Of a stretch of DNA of 62,231 nucleotides, positions 16,583 to 26,455 are shown in pieces. The position numbers were made by a program, and so were the translations under genes. This DNA is from Oceanospirillaceae bacterium. Its GTDB lineage: Bacteria; Pseudomonadota; Gammaproteobacteria; Pseudomonadales; Balneatricaceae. The stretch spans positions 1 to 62,231 of the forward strand of contig JABSQZ010000005.1 in the NCBI GenBank assembly GCA_013215505.1, written 5' to 3'. The notes under the pieces were generated by a model, which worked only from the letters and a program-made list of their open reading frames with translations, did not search any database and was not told where the DNA came from. Position 1 is the stretch's first letter, and every line of letters starts with the position of its first letter.

Positions 16583-17851
16583 ATGACCCTGTTAGTTTTG
16601 GGTATTAATCATAAAACCGCATCTGTGGATGTGCGTGAGCGCTTAGCGATAGCCCCCGCCGCCATGGAGGGTGCGTTAATGGCTGCCAGGCAAGTAGCTG
16701 GCGTCAGCGAAGTGGCAATTTTATCTACTTGTAACCGCACTGAAATATATTGTTCCGGCAGTGATTGCGCTACATCTGAAGTTTTACAGTGGCTCAGTGA
16801 ATTTCAGGAAATTGCCCCGGCTGAGATTGAAAGTAGTCTCTATAGCCACACTGATGACGCCGCCGCTGCGCATATGATGAGAGTCGCCTGCGGTCTGGAT
16901 TCACTGGTGTTAGGAGAGCCACAGATTTTGGGTCAGTTGAAGTCTAGTTTCGCGGTTTCACAAAATCTACAGTTAATGAAAGGGGAGTTGGGTAATTTGT
17001 TCCAGCAGGCCTTTAGCGTGGCAAAAAAAGTTCGCACTGATACGGCTATCGGGGAAAATCCTGTGTCAGTGGCTTACGCGGCAGTTAACTTAGCCCAGCA
17101 TATATTTTCTGACCTGGCAGATTCCAGAGCGTTGCTGATTGGTGCCGGGGAGACGATTGAATTAGTCGCCAGGCACTTGGTGAATGCCGGAGTGAAAGAA
17201 ATCTGTGTAGCTAATAGAACCTTGGATCGGGCCCAGGCTCTGGCAGCCAAATTTTCTGGTGAAGCAATCATGCTCGGTGATATTCCTCAAATGCTGCACT
17301 CAGTAGACATAGTGATCGCCTCTACCGCCTCGCAGTTGCCGATACTGGGTAAGGGGGCGGTGGAGTCTGCGCTGTTGAAGCGTAAACATCAGCCGATGTT
17401 TATGATTGACATAGCAGTGCCCAGAGACATTGAAGTGCAAGTTAAAGAGCTGGATGATGTGTATTTGTACAGCGTAGACGACTTGCAACAAGTCATTCAG
17501 GAGAATCAGCAGCAGCGACGTGTGGCTGCGTTGGAAGCTGAAAAAATTATCATTGCCGGTGTTGAGAAGTATGTCTCCCAGCAGCGTTCCCGGGAAGTTG
17601 TCGATACTTTGACCGAGCTGCGCTCGCAAACAGAAATGTTGCGCGATAGCGAAGTCGCCGCAGCTTTAAAACTGTTGGCAAAAGGGGTGGATGCCGAACA
17701 TGTTATCACTGAGCTGGGGCGACGTTTGACTAATAAGGTATTGCACTATCCCAGTATTCAACTCAGAAAGGCCAGCGCCGAAGGGCGATCCGATATCACG
17801 GAGCTGACAGCAGAGCTTTTCCAGTTAGGCAGTGTCAACAAAGACAAATAA
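16583..17851 (+). CDS. hemA: Glutamyl-tRNA reductase
   Basis: First step of C5 haem synthesis: NADPH-dependent reduction of glutamyl-tRNA to glutamate-1-semialdehyde. The catalytic Cys50 is in STCNRTE. SLVLGEPQILGQLK is the signature of the middle catalytic region. A NADPH-binding domain follows with IGAGE, and the C-terminal dimer helix contains LTNKVLHYPS. The 422-residue length is normal. It heads hemA-prfA-prmC-moeB, a conserved order linking haem synthesis with release factor 1 and its methylase. Confidence 0.97.
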   Translation: MTLLVLGINHKTASVDVRERLAIAPAAMEGALMAARQVAGVSEVAILSTCNRTEIYCSGSDCATSEVLQWLSEFQEIAPAEIESSLYSHTDDAAAAHMMRVACGLDSLVLGEPQILGQLKSSFAVSQNLQLMKGELGNLFQQAFSVAKKVRTDTAIGENPVSVAYAAVNLAQHIFSDLADSRALLIGAGETIELVARHLVNAGVKEICVANRTLDRAQALAAKFSGEAIMLGDIPQMLHSVDIVIASTASQLPILGKGAVESALLKRKHQPMFMIDIAVPRDIEVQVKELDDVYLYSVDDLQQVIQENQQQRRVAALEAEKIIIAGVEKYVSQQRSREVVDTLTELRSQTEMLRDSEVAAALKLLAKGVDAEHVITELGRRLTNKVLHYPSIQLRKASAEGRSDITELTAELFQLGSVNKDK

Positions 17852-17902
17852 TATTTTACTTAAGATTAGCTGGTTTAATCTTAAGGGTTTGAGGATAAAA
17901 GG

Positions 17903-18985
17903 ATGAAACAGTCCGTAAGTTTAAAGTTAGAAAAGCTGACAGAGAGATATGAAGAGCTGGAAGTGTTAATGAGCTCGGTGGAAGTTATCTCCGATCAGGA
18001 AAAATTTCGCTCACACTCTAAAGAGTATGCGGAGATTGAACCTATAGTATTGGCTTTTGCCGAATATAATGCGGCAGAGGATGATTTCGCCGAGGCCAAA
18101 ATAATGGCGGAAGACAGCGATCCGGAAATCCGTGAGATGGCTGCCGAAGAGTATAGGGATGCCAAGGGGCGCATTGAAAGCTTGGCTTCGAAGCTGCAAG
18201 TTTTACTGCTGCCAAAAGATCCTAATGATAGTCGCAATGTCTTTATTGAAGTGCGCGCGGGGACCGGTGGTGACGAGGCGGCTATCTTCTCGGGTGACTT
18301 GTTCCGCATGTACTCTAAATATGTAGATACCATGGGTTGGCGCATAGAAGTGGTCAGTGCTAATCAGGGGGAGCACGGAGGTTATAAGGAAGTTATCTGT
18401 CGTGTAGTAGGTACCGATGTGTATTCCCACTTAAAATTTGAATCCGGGGTTCACAGAGTGCAGCGCGTACCTGATACAGAATCTCAGGGGCGGGTGCATA
18501 CCTCTGCCTGTACTGTGGCGATCATGCCGGAGATGGACGAAGTAGATGAAGTGCAGATCAACAAGGCAGATTTGCGCATAGATACCTACCGCGCTTCGGG
18601 TGCTGGTGGTCAGCACGTCAACAAAACCGACTCCGCTATTCGTATTACTCATATTCCCTCGGGCGTGGTTGTCGAGTGTCAGGAAGAGCGCTCTCAGCAC
18701 AAAAACAGAGCTAAGGCGATGTCTCTGTTGGCGTCTAGATTGCAATCAGCTGCAGATGACAAACAAGCTGCGGAGCAGGCAGATACGCGCAAGAGTCTAG
18801 TGGGGAGCGGTGATAGGTCGGAACGTATTCGCACTTATAACTATCCACAGGGACGAGTGTCGGATCATAGGATTAACTTAACCCTATACAAGTTGGGTGA
18901 GGTGATGGAGGGCCAGTTGGGGCAATTGATCGGCCCACTGCAAATTGAACACCAAACCGAGCTGCTGGGAGAGTTGGGCGATTAG
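17903..18985 (+). CDS. prfA: Peptide chain release factor 1
   Basis: Recognises UAA and UAG and triggers peptide release. The 360-residue protein has the coiled N-terminal domain, the codon-reading tripeptide P-D-T (190-192) and the GGQ motif (235-237) in [10 protein letters not shown], whose glutamine is methylated by the product of the next gene. ATG at 17903 is preceded by AGGATAAAAGG. It lies 51 bases after hemA and 11 bases before prmC. Confidence 0.97.
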   Translation: MKQSVSLKLEKLTERYEELEVLMSSVEVISDQEKFRSHSKEYAEIEPIVLAFAEYNAAEDDFAEAKIMAEDSDPEIREMAAEEYRDAKGRIESLASKLQVLLLPKDPNDSRNVFIEVRAGTGGDEAAIFSGDLFRMYSKYVDTMGWRIEVVSANQGEHGGYKEVICRVVGTDVYSHLKFESGVHRVQRVPDTESQGRVHTSACTVAIMPEMDEVDEVQINKADLRIDTYRASGAGGQHVNKTDSAIRITHIPSGVVVECQEERSQHKNRAKAMSLLASRLQSAADDKQAAEQADTRKSLVGSGDRSERIRTYNYPQGRVSDHRINLTLYKLGEVMEGQLGQLIGPLQIEHQTELLGELGD

Positions 18986-18996
18986 GCCCAAGTTTG

Positions 18997-19863
18997 ATGA
19001 CAAAATTATCAATCTCACAGGCGCTGCAGAAAAGCCAGCTGTTGATCGGAAAGAGTGCCAGTCCTGAGCTGGATGTGAAATTACTCTTAGCTGAGGTTCT
19101 CAGCCAGTCGATCAGCTATTTATATACTTGGCCCGAGCGACATTTGAGTGCCGAGCAGTACGAGGATTTTAGCGCGTTGCTGCAGCGGCGTATCCAAGGG
19201 GAACCAGTTGCCTATTTGTTAGGTTATCAGGACTTTTGGACATTGCGTCTGTGTGTTAGTGAAGATACTTTGATTCCCCGACCGGACACTGAATTGTTAG
19301 TAGAGCAAGCGCTACTGCTATTGGCTGATGGTGATTTCAAAGTGGCTGATTTGGGTACCGGTACCGGAGCTGTGGCGCTGTCGCTGGCGAGCGAGCGGCC
19401 GTCATGGAAAGTTTGGGCCTGCGACTATATCGCCGCTGCAGCTCAGCTGGCAGAGTTAAACCGTGAGCAGCATCGGCTTGATAATGTGCAAGTGGTTACG
19501 GGTAGCTGGTTTGAGCCACTGACTGGAAAGTTTGCTCTTATTGTCTCTAATCCGCCGTATATTGAAGCCGAAGATGATCACTTATCATCGGGTGATCTTC
19601 GCTTTGAGCCGCGTAGCGCTTTAGTTTCTGGCAGTGATGGCCTGTCGGATATAGCGCATATTGTTAACAATAGTCCAGAGTATCTGCAGTTAGATGGCTG
19701 GTTACTGTTGGAACACGGATACAACCAGGGGGCTGCGGTGCGACAGCTGTTCCAACAAAGAGGGTTTAACAAAGTGCAAACGGTGCAAGATTTAGCCGCC
19801 AATGACAGGGTGACCCTGGGACAGTGGCCGGCTGTTTCCGACCTTGGGGAGAGAGCATGTTAA
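18997..19863 (+). CDS. prmC: Release factor glutamine methyltransferase PrmC
   Basis: Methylates the GGQ glutamine of release factors using S-adenosylmethionine. The 288-residue protein has an N-terminal helical domain that binds the release factor, the region LIPRPDTELLVE, the SAM loop DLGTGTG (118-124) and catalytic NPPY (185-188). ATG at 18997 is taken rather than the in-frame TTG one codon upstream. It lies directly behind its substrate gene prfA and overlaps moeB by seven bases. Confidence 0.96.
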   Translation: MTKLSISQALQKSQLLIGKSASPELDVKLLLAEVLSQSISYLYTWPERHLSAEQYEDFSALLQRRIQGEPVAYLLGYQDFWTLRLCVSEDTLIPRPDTELLVEQALLLLADGDFKVADLGTGTGAVALSLASERPSWKVWACDYIAAAAQLAELNREQHRLDNVQVVTGSWFEPLTGKFALIVSNPPYIEAEDDHLSSGDLRFEPRSALVSGSDGLSDIAHIVNNSPEYLQLDGWLLLEHGYNQGAAVRQLFQQRGFNKVQTVQDLAANDRVTLGQWPAVSDLGERAC

Positions 19864-20606
19864 CTGATGATCAATTGTTGCGTTACTCTCGGCAGATTAT
19901 GCTGCCGGATATTGATATCCGGGGTCAGGAAGCTTTGCAGCAGGCCAAGGTACTTATTGTCGGATTAGGAGGGTTAGGTAGTCCGGTGGCGATGTACTTA
20001 GCCGCAGCGGGGGTGGGTGAATTAGTTCTGGTCGATGATGATAAGGTTGAATTGTCAAATCTGCAGCGGCAGGTGATCCACCACAGCAGTAGTGTAGGGG
20101 TTGCCAAAGTGGACTCGGCAGCGCAGCGTATCGCATCGATTAATTCTGATGTTCAAGTTCAGTGTGTCACTCATAGGTTAGACAGAGCAGAGCTGATTGA
20201 CTGGTTGAAAAAAACACATCTGGTGGTTGACTGTAGCGATAACTTTGCTACCCGTTACCTGCTCAACAGCTGTTGTGTAGAGCAAAATATTCCACTGGTT
20301 AGCGGCGCGGCTATTCGCATGGAAGGGCAGTTGCTGACAGTCGATCCAAGGGTGGCTGGCAGTCCTTGTTATCAGTGTTTGTACCCAAGTGCCGGTGACG
20401 ACAACTTGTCTTGTGCAGAATCTGGAGTGCTGGCACCGGTGGTGGGTGTCATAGGATCAATGCAGGCACTAGAGGCAATAAAAGTATTGACCGGGGTGGG
20501 TGAAACTTTAGTGGGCAGGTTGATGATCTTTGATGGCAAAAATATGCAGTGGCAAACAATGAAACTCAAAGCCGATCCCAATTGTCCGGTATGTTGCGCT
20601 CGGTAA
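19857..20606 (+). CDS. moeB: MoeB/ThiF-family adenylyltransferase
   Basis: E1-like enzyme that adenylates the C-terminus of MoaD (or ThiS) so it can carry sulfur for molybdopterin or thiamine synthesis. The nucleotide loop GLGGLGSP and acidic VDDDKVELSNLQRQ are near residues 38-70. Two Cys pairs (CYQC, CPVC) form the zinc site. The ATG at 19857 gives LTDDQLLRYSRQIML, the family N-terminus; an in-frame upstream start adds 11 unlike residues. Overlap with prmC shows coupling. MoaD or other molybdenum genes are not nearby. Confidence 0.93.
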   Translation: MLTDDQLLRYSRQIMLPDIDIRGQEALQQAKVLIVGLGGLGSPVAMYLAAAGVGELVLVDDDKVELSNLQRQVIHHSSSVGVAKVDSAAQRIASINSDVQVQCVTHRLDRAELIDWLKKTHLVVDCSDNFATRYLLNSCCVEQNIPLVSGAAIRMEGQLLTVDPRVAGSPCYQCLYPSAGDDNLSCAESGVLAPVVGVIGSMQALEAIKVLTGVGETLVGRLMIFDGKNMQWQTMKLKADPNCPVCCAR

Positions 20607-20756
20607 GGCTATTGCGTCGCTGTACTCGCTTGTCGTGGGTGCAGAGAGTGGTTGGCATCTAACGTCGTATCTGCCTAGGATATGATGCCTAGTACAAAGA
20701 GAGCTTTAGACAAACGTCGAATTGTGGTTATTCTCTTTTGGTAGACGAGAGAGGGG

Positions 20757-21734
20757 TCACAAATATTTATCTAAGTTAATATACAAATCTGTCACTACAT
20801 CTTCCAGAGTTCTTGCCGCTGCACTAATTACTCCGAGCTTGTTTAGGCTTGAGCCTACCGCATAAGTGCCTTGAGCGACAGCCCCTGCGTAGCATTGGGT
20901 CATATTGATTATCACTGTTCCCCGCGATCGAGCCTCTTTTAAACTATCCATTAAGTATTTATTTTGGTCCGCAAGGTTGCCGGCGCCAAAGCTGAGCATT
21001 ACTACCGCTTTAATGGTTTTATCCAGCAGTGCTGCTGCGATGATGGGATTGCTGATGCCAGGGTAGAGTAACAGCACAGCTACACTATTTTCTGTCAGTG
21101 GTTGCAGGCGAAATTGGCTGTGGATTTTCTGGTTATTGTCAGTCTGAGTATTAGTGTGCTGTTCTGCAGTAAAGTTTAAACATATGTTGGCGGTTGCCAG
21201 CGGCTGGCCATTGGGGGTGTCGAAGGCTGCCAGTTTGCTGCTATGTACCTTAGTGACGCTATCGGCCGGGAGTAGTTTGCCAGCAAAATACAGACAGACC
21301 TGGGATACTTTGCTGCTGCGGGCAAAAAATGCAGCGTCGATCAGATTGCTAAACGCATCGCTTCGCGGTTGGCACATAGGAATTTGTGAGCCAGTGATGA
21401 TCACCGGCTTGGTATTTCTGCCGAGCATATGTCCCAGTGCGGCGGCGGTATAGGCCATAGTGTCCGTGCCGTGCAGGATAATAAAACCCGCATATTTTTG
21501 ATAGTTATCGCTGATGCACTGCGCTATTTGCAGCCAATCTTTGGGCTGGGCGTTAGAACTGTCTATTAAGTGTTTAAACTCTATGCAGTGAAAAGGTTGT
21601 AGTTGCTGGAGTAATTTTTTGCCCAGGCAGTCCTCAATTAGCTTTTGCATGCCAGCGCCCGGTGTGTACCCCTGTTCGCTGGGGATCATGCCTATGGTGC
21701 CGCCAGTATATATAATTAATAGCTGTTGTTGCAT
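20757..21734 (-). CDS. ansA: L-asparaginase, cytoplasmic type I
   Basis: Hydrolyses asparagine to aspartate and ammonia. The first catalytic threonine is in TGGTIG (10-15) and the second in HGTDTM (88-93). There is no signal peptide, and 325 residues with the late segment FGAGNLAD fit the cytoplasmic AnsA type. It runs opposite to moeB. The CorB-type gene upstream ends 39 bases before it, so the two may share a transcript. Natural alternatives in the family include glutaminase or Glu-tRNA amidotransferase-like activity, less likely here. Confidence 0.9.
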   Translation of the reverse strand: MQQQLLIIYTGGTIGMIPSEQGYTPGAGMQKLIEDCLGKKLLQQLQPFHCIEFKHLIDSSNAQPKDWLQIAQCISDNYQKYAGFIILHGTDTMAYTAAALGHMLGRNTKPVIITGSQIPMCQPRSDAFSNLIDAAFFARSSKVSQVCLYFAGKLLPADSVTKVHSSKLAAFDTPNGQPLATANICLNFTAEQHTNTQTDNNQKIHSQFRLQPLTENSVAVLLLYPGISNPIIAAALLDKTIKAVVMLSFGAGNLADQNKYLMDSLKEARSRGTVIINMTQCYAGAVAQGTYAVGSSLNKLGVISAAARTLEDVVTDLYINLDKYL

Positions 21735-21773
21735 GCCGGTGTCTTCAGTCTGGAGTTGAGGTTTATGAAAAAT

Positions 21774-23054
21774 TTAATCAGACATTTTTGATTCAGTTAG
21801 TTCCAGAGCAAAAAGCCTTGAGGATTTGATTTGATTGTCTGCTATTTGCAATGTTTCTATATGATAGCTGCCAACTTTCAGGCAGATATTGGCGTCGGGT
21901 ATGACCTCTAAGGTCTCGGTAATGAGGCCGTTGAGCGTTTTTGGGCCGTCAGTGGGGAGTTGCCAGTTGAGTGCTTTGTTTATATCGCGGATAAATGCGG
22001 TGCCCTCAATGATGTAACTGTTGTCGTCTTGCTGGTGGATTTCATTGCTCTGTTGTTGTTGTACACTAGAGAGTTCGCCAACTATTTCCTCGAGAATGTC
22101 CGATAGAGTGGCAATCCCCTGCACATCACCGTATTCATCTACCACTAATCCAAGTCGGTGGTTACCCTTTTGGAAGTTAAATAATTGCATTTGCAACGGT
22201 GTGCTTTCGGGGATGAAATACGGCTCCCGGATGACTTGTACTAAGGTTGTTTTAGTCAGATTGTTTCCGGCAATAAGTTTGGTCAAATCCCGCAAGTGTA
22301 ATATGCCAATTACCTTGTTAATGTCTGAATTGTAAACAGGCATTAGCGTGTGTTCTGCGCCGATGATGATGTCTAAGATTTGATCTAGTTCTAAATCGAG
22401 GTCGATGCCTTTTATTTCATTGCGCACAATCATGATATCTTCGACTGTCACTTCATTGAGTTCCAGTACGCCAAGTAGCATGGATTGCTTGCCCTTGGGT
22501 AAGGTTGAGCCCGATTCGTGAACAATAGTGCGGAGTTCTTCAGTGCTTAAGTGTTGCTCGGTGCTGTTATTGGTATCTATACCACACAGGCGCAATAAAC
22601 CATTGGTAATATGGTTGACTACAAATACCAGTGGGTACATGAGTTTTAACAGTGGTCCCAGAATGTAGGCGGCCGGGAAGGCAATTTTTTCCGGGTGTAG
22701 CGCTGCGATAGTCTTGGGAGTTACCTCTGCAAAGATCAGAATAACAATAGTCAAGGAGGTGGTCGCTATGGCGATGCCTGCGTCGCCCCAAAGTCTGACA
22801 GCTATGATGGTAGCAATTGATGCTGCCAGAATGTTGACAAAGTTATTGCCGATTAAAATCACGCCGATAAGGCGGTCTGGTCGCTGCAGTAGCAAGTTGG
22901 CTTTTTCGGCGGCTCGATGCTTTTTCTTGACTAAGTTTTTCAAGCGATATCGATTCAGTGACATCATGCTTGTCTCAGAGCTCGAGAAAAAAGCTGAACA
23001 GAAAATCAAGAAGCAGAGAATAGCTAAAAGTAGGCTTATCGAAGCGTCTTCCAA
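21774..23054 (-). CDS. corB: CNNM/CorB-type membrane protein with CBS domains
   Basis: The 426-residue protein has an N-terminal DUF21 membrane domain (about 1-185, with ETSMMSLNRYRLKNL), a CBS pair (about 200-320, with TVEDIMIVRNEI) and a C-terminal CorC_HlyC domain (about 340-420). Such proteins (E. coli YfjD/CorB) take part in magnesium or cobalt transport or resistance. The start is TTG, preceded by AGAGG; the following residues EDASISLLLA fit the family. It is followed by ansA and preceded by ypjD on the same strand, a neighbourhood with ffh that is widely conserved. Confidence 0.9.
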   Translation of the reverse strand: MEDASISLLLAILCFLIFCSAFFSSSETSMMSLNRYRLKNLVKKKHRAAEKANLLLQRPDRLIGVILIGNNFVNILAASIATIIAVRLWGDAGIAIATTSLTIVILIFAEVTPKTIAALHPEKIAFPAAYILGPLLKLMYPLVFVVNHITNGLLRLCGIDTNNSTEQHLSTEELRTIVHESGSTLPKGKQSMLLGVLELNEVTVEDIMIVRNEIKGIDLDLELDQILDIIIGAEHTLMPVYNSDINKVIGILHLRDLTKLIAGNNLTKTTLVQVIREPYFIPESTPLQMQLFNFQKGNHRLGLVVDEYGDVQGIATLSDILEEIVGELSSVQQQQSNEIHQQDDNSYIIEGTAFIRDINKALNWQLPTDGPKTLNGLITETLEVIPDANICLKVGSYHIETLQIADNQIKSSRLFALELTESKMSD

Positions 23055-23244
23055 GGTGGTAAATCCTCTATAATTGAGAAGAGGCTATTGTCTGATCCAT
23101 GGACAGTCCTGTCAATACTATTAACTAGATAAATTACCCATTAACAACTTGAGATCAGAGCCTTGCTTGAAATATTGGATTCGGGTGTCATTCAGCCGGG
23201 CAAAAAAATTGCCCGAGAGTGAGTTAAGAAGCCAGGTTGGTGGA

Positions 23245-24048
23245 TTATTGCAATAGTTCCAGTACTAGTTTTGATCCGAAAAATCCGAGCATAAGTGAGA
23301 GAAAACCGCCTATTGTCCAGCGGATGGCCTTGTGTCCGCGCCATCCCCAAAAAATTCTTCCGAATAACAGTGTCGCGAAAACACACCATGAAACTAAAGA
23401 AAGAAAGCTTTTATGTGCCAAGTGTTGACCAAAGATGTCTTCGACATAGATAAAGCCGCTAATCAGTGCCGCGGATAATAAGATAAATCCGGTCCAGAGC
23501 ATTTCGAATAAAAGTCTTTCCATTGTTTGCAGCGGTGGCAAGCTATTTAAAAAGCCACCGCCAATGTCGTTTTTCAGAGCATTGTTTTGCAGCTGCAGGA
23601 GCACGGCCTGAAAAGCAGCCAAGGTGAATATGCTATAGGCTAATATCGATAACAGAATATGGCTGATCACACCTAGTGCGTAGGGTTTTGGGTCTGGATG
23701 CGAGAACATGATTTGCAGCGCTAGTACCAGCGCAGCCATTGGCAACACCGCGATGAATAAATTATCCACCTTTTGTCTCAGGCTGCTTATCAGCAGAACC
23801 AGGGCGACTAGCCAGCTTACCAGCGAACCAGTGTTAAAAAAACTGAGGTTTATTCCCTGTTCTAAGTGCAGGGATATTTGCAGGATAAAGGTATGTGTCA
23901 GGATGGCGGCTGCGGCGACCCATTTTACTGCCCAGCCAGGTAGCTTGAATATTGTTGCTGCGCCTGGTTTTCTGGCGAGTTGCAAGTACTGAATCATGGC
24001 AGCCAGGCTGTAAAGCAAAACTGTCGTAAACGTGAAAAAAGTATACAT
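23245..24048 (-). CDS. ypjD: YpjD/CcsA-like cytochrome c assembly family membrane protein
   Basis: The 267-residue protein is almost all membrane-spanning, with about eight hydrophobic helices. It belongs to the cytochrome c assembly (CcsA/CcmC) family, marked by histidines near ISHILLS and the late WGWRGHKAIRW segment. E. coli YpjD has the same place, divergent from ffh. Its own function is not settled; no other cytochrome c maturation gene is here. A GGAGG ribosome site precedes the ATG. Confidence 0.88.
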   Translation of the reverse strand: MYTFFTFTTVLLYSLAAMIQYLQLARKPGAATIFKLPGWAVKWVAAAAILTHTFILQISLHLEQGINLSFFNTGSLVSWLVALVLLISSLRQKVDNLFIAVLPMAALVLALQIMFSHPDPKPYALGVISHILLSILAYSIFTLAAFQAVLLQLQNNALKNDIGGGFLNSLPPLQTMERLLFEMLWTGFILLSAALISGFIYVEDIFGQHLAHKSFLSLVSWCVFATLLFGRIFWGWRGHKAIRWTIGGFLSLMLGFFGSKLVLELLQ

Positions 24049-24604
24049 TGCGCGCCTCCTACCTGGTGGGGCGCTAGTTTGGCATATATTCGACGCCGTT
24101 TAAATATATCTTGGATTACTTTTTAGTTAAGTAGATTGTTTTTTAAATAATTTGCTGGTGCAGATGCTGGGCGAGGATGTGTCCAAGTCCACTGTGGTTC
24201 TCCGGTAAAGTGCACCGGGATTATTACATTGTAGTTGTAGGTGATGCATTGGCAAAGGCTTTCAGATCGCTATTCTATAGCAGCAAGATGGGGTGGGATG
24301 CCAGTCCAGTGGGATTTTGCCAAACAGCTCTGTTGGCCTTTTAGGCAAATAGGGGTTGCCAAAGCCATCGCCTGGCAAAATCTTTCACCACTCTAATTAT
24401 GCGATAGGCGACAGAAAAATGTAGGGTGATTCGCTTGTTTCAAAATAATTAGGAAATTTGAATTGCGGTAGGAGAATGTTACTGGTTTGAGTTACAATGC
24501 TGTCCATTATTGGCAATTACAAAAAGCAACGGGCGTCAGCTGTGGGTTTTTTCCGGGAATTCATCGAGTAAGCTTAAATTGTTGCGAAGGATTTAGAGGT
24601 AAGT
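24049..24604. other. Long divergent region between ypjD and ffh with TTGGCAAA sites
   Basis: No gene is seen in these 556 bases. Four related octamers occur within 132 bases: TTGGCAAA at 24249, TTTTGCCAAA at 24315, TTGCCAAA at 24356 and TGGCAAAA at 24373, in both orientations. They could be binding sites for an unknown regulator. A -10-like TACAAT lies near 24495 ahead of ffh without a good -35. Confidence 0.45.
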
Positions 24605-25984
24605 ATGTTCGAGAATTTATCAGAGCGCTTAACCGGCACGCTAAAGGCGGTGACTGGTCAGGCGAAACTAACTGAAGACAATATCAAAGGGACCTTGCGC
24701 GAAGTGCGTATGGCGCTGTTAGAGGCTGATGTAGCACTGCCCGTAGTCAAAGATTTCATCAATGGGGTGAAAGAGCGTGCAGTAGGGCAGGAAGTGGCCA
24801 GCAGCTTAAAGCCTGGTCAAGTATTCGTTAAAATTGTTAACGAAGAGCTGATTCGTATTATGGGTGAGGCCAATTCCAGTCTGAATTTGGCTGCCACCCC
24901 GCCGGCGATTGTTTTGATGGCAGGTTTGCAGGGGGCGGGTAAAACCACCACTGTGGCAAAGCTATCGAAGATTCTTAAAGAGCGTGAAAAGAAAAAGGTT
25001 TTAGTTGTCTCTGCGGATGTGTATCGCCCGGCCGCGATCAAACAATTGGAAACATTAGCCGCAGAAGTTGGAGTGAGTTTTTTCCCTTCCAGTGACCAGC
25101 AGCGGCCAATAGATATAGTTAACAGCGCGGTAGAACATGCCAAATTGCAGCACTTTGATGTGCTGTTAGTGGACACTGCAGGCCGTTTAGCTATAGACAC
25201 TGAAATGATGGCTGAAATCAAAGCGTTGCACGCCGCCATTAATCCGGTTGAAACACTTTTTGTGGTTGATGCCATGACCGGTCAAGATGCGGCGAATACG
25301 GCTAAAGCATTTGGTGAAGTGTTGCCTTTAACGGGTGTAGTGTTGACTAAGGCCGATGGTGATGCTCGCGGTGGTGCGGCACTCTCGGTAAGGCATATAA
25401 CAGGTAAGCCGATCAAATTTATCGGTATGGGCGAAAAAATTGATGAGCTTGAGCCGTTTTATCCCGATCGTCTAGCGTCGCGGATCTTGGGTATGGGAGA
25501 CGTGTTGTCTCTTATCGAAGAGGCGGAGCGCAAGATAGATAAAAAGAAAGCGGAAAAATTCGCCAAGAAGATGACTAAAGGTAAGCGCTTTACCTTGGAA
25601 GACTTTAAAGATCAGATACAGCAGATGGATAATATGGGCGGCATGATGTCGATGATGGACAAGCTGCCAGGTATGGGGCAGATGATGCAAGCTGCGCAAA
25701 CGGCCCAAGCGGAAAAAGGCATGGGCAAATTAGTGGTTATGATTAATTCGATGACCCTTAAAGAGCGTAGAAACCCTGATATTATTAGCGGTTCGCGGAA
25801 AAAGCGTATTGCAATGGGCTCGGGAACCCAGATCCAGGATGTAAACCGGCTATTGAAACAGCATAAGCAGATGGCAAAAATGATGAAAAAAGTCTCTGCT
25901 AAAGGCGGTATGGCGAAAATGATGCGCGGGATGAAGGGCATGTTGCCCCCGGGAATGGGAGGCGGCTTCAGCGGAATGCGCTAA
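24605..25984 (+). CDS. ffh: Signal recognition particle protein Ffh
   Basis: Binds signal sequences and 4.5S RNA and delivers nascent membrane proteins to FtsY. The 459-residue protein has the N domain (1-95), the G domain with P-loop GLQGAGKTT (107-115), DTAGR, TKADGDARGG, and a methionine-rich M domain (from about 320; e.g. MDNMGGMMSMMDKLPGM and the SGSRKKRIAMGSG RNA-binding part). RBS AGAGGTAAGT precedes the ATG. The ribosomal rpsP operon follows 199 bases later in the same direction, a conserved neighbourhood. Confidence 0.98.
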   Translation: MFENLSERLTGTLKAVTGQAKLTEDNIKGTLREVRMALLEADVALPVVKDFINGVKERAVGQEVASSLKPGQVFVKIVNEELIRIMGEANSSLNLAATPPAIVLMAGLQGAGKTTTVAKLSKILKEREKKKVLVVSADVYRPAAIKQLETLAAEVGVSFFPSSDQQRPIDIVNSAVEHAKLQHFDVLLVDTAGRLAIDTEMMAEIKALHAAINPVETLFVVDAMTGQDAANTAKAFGEVLPLTGVVLTKADGDARGGAALSVRHITGKPIKFIGMGEKIDELEPFYPDRLASRILGMGDVLSLIEEAERKIDKKKAEKFAKKMTKGKRFTLEDFKDQIQQMDNMGGMMSMMDKLPGMGQMMQAAQTAQAEKGMGKLVVMINSMTLKERRNPDIISGSRKKRIAMGSGTQIQDVNRLLKQHKQMAKMMKKVSAKGGMAKMMRGMKGMLPPGMGGGFSGMR

Positions 25985-26183
25985 TGTCGAATTGGAGCTC
26001 TATATACTGCTTCACTTTGTAGTAGATATGGCGTAGAATTCGGCCTCGGAATTATTTTGTCTGTGCTTTTTAAGTACAGGCGCCGTTCTACGGCGAGTGT
26101 GAATCTTTTGGGGTTTGAGCTGGCGGTGGGAAAATTAACGTTGGGTAATATTAACACCCACGCAATATATAAAGGATCACTAT

Positions 26184-26432
26184 ATGGTCACTATTCGTTT
26201 ATCTCGTGGCGGCGCTAAAAAGCGTCCATTTTATCAAATCACTGTTGCTGACTCGCGTTGTTCACGCGATGGTCGCTTTATTGAGCGTCTAGGTTTCTTC
26301 AATCCACTGGCCAAAGGTCAGGAAGAGCGTCTACGTCTTAACTTAGAGCGTGTTGCGTACTGGATGGGCAAAGGCGCTCAGCCATCTGAGCGCGTTGCTC
26401 AGTTGATCAAAGACGCTAACAAAGCAGCTTAA
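26184..26432 (+). CDS. rpsP: 30S ribosomal protein S16
   Basis: Small-subunit assembly protein, 82 residues, with the family start [19 protein letters not shown] and the segment [14 protein letters not shown]. An AAAGGAT ribosome site precedes it. It leads the rpsP-rimM-trmD-rplS operon, whose members all serve ribosome building or tRNA modification; spacings are 23, 3 and 15 bases. The 199 bases upstream hold the operon leader, with a short inverted repeat TGGGT / ACCCA at about 26143-26160. Confidence 0.98.
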   Translation: MVTIRLSRGGAKKRPFYQITVADSRCSRDGRFIERLGFFNPLAKGQEERLRLNLERVAYWMGKGAQPSERVAQLIKDANKAA

Positions 26433-26455
26433 TTGCTGGTCCTTAAAGGTTCTCA

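Noticed and set aside
18474-18500. Unusual P-D-T tripeptide in release factor 1
   Set aside because: The middle residue of the PxT motif varies among bacteria, so this is not a sign of altered stop-codon reading.
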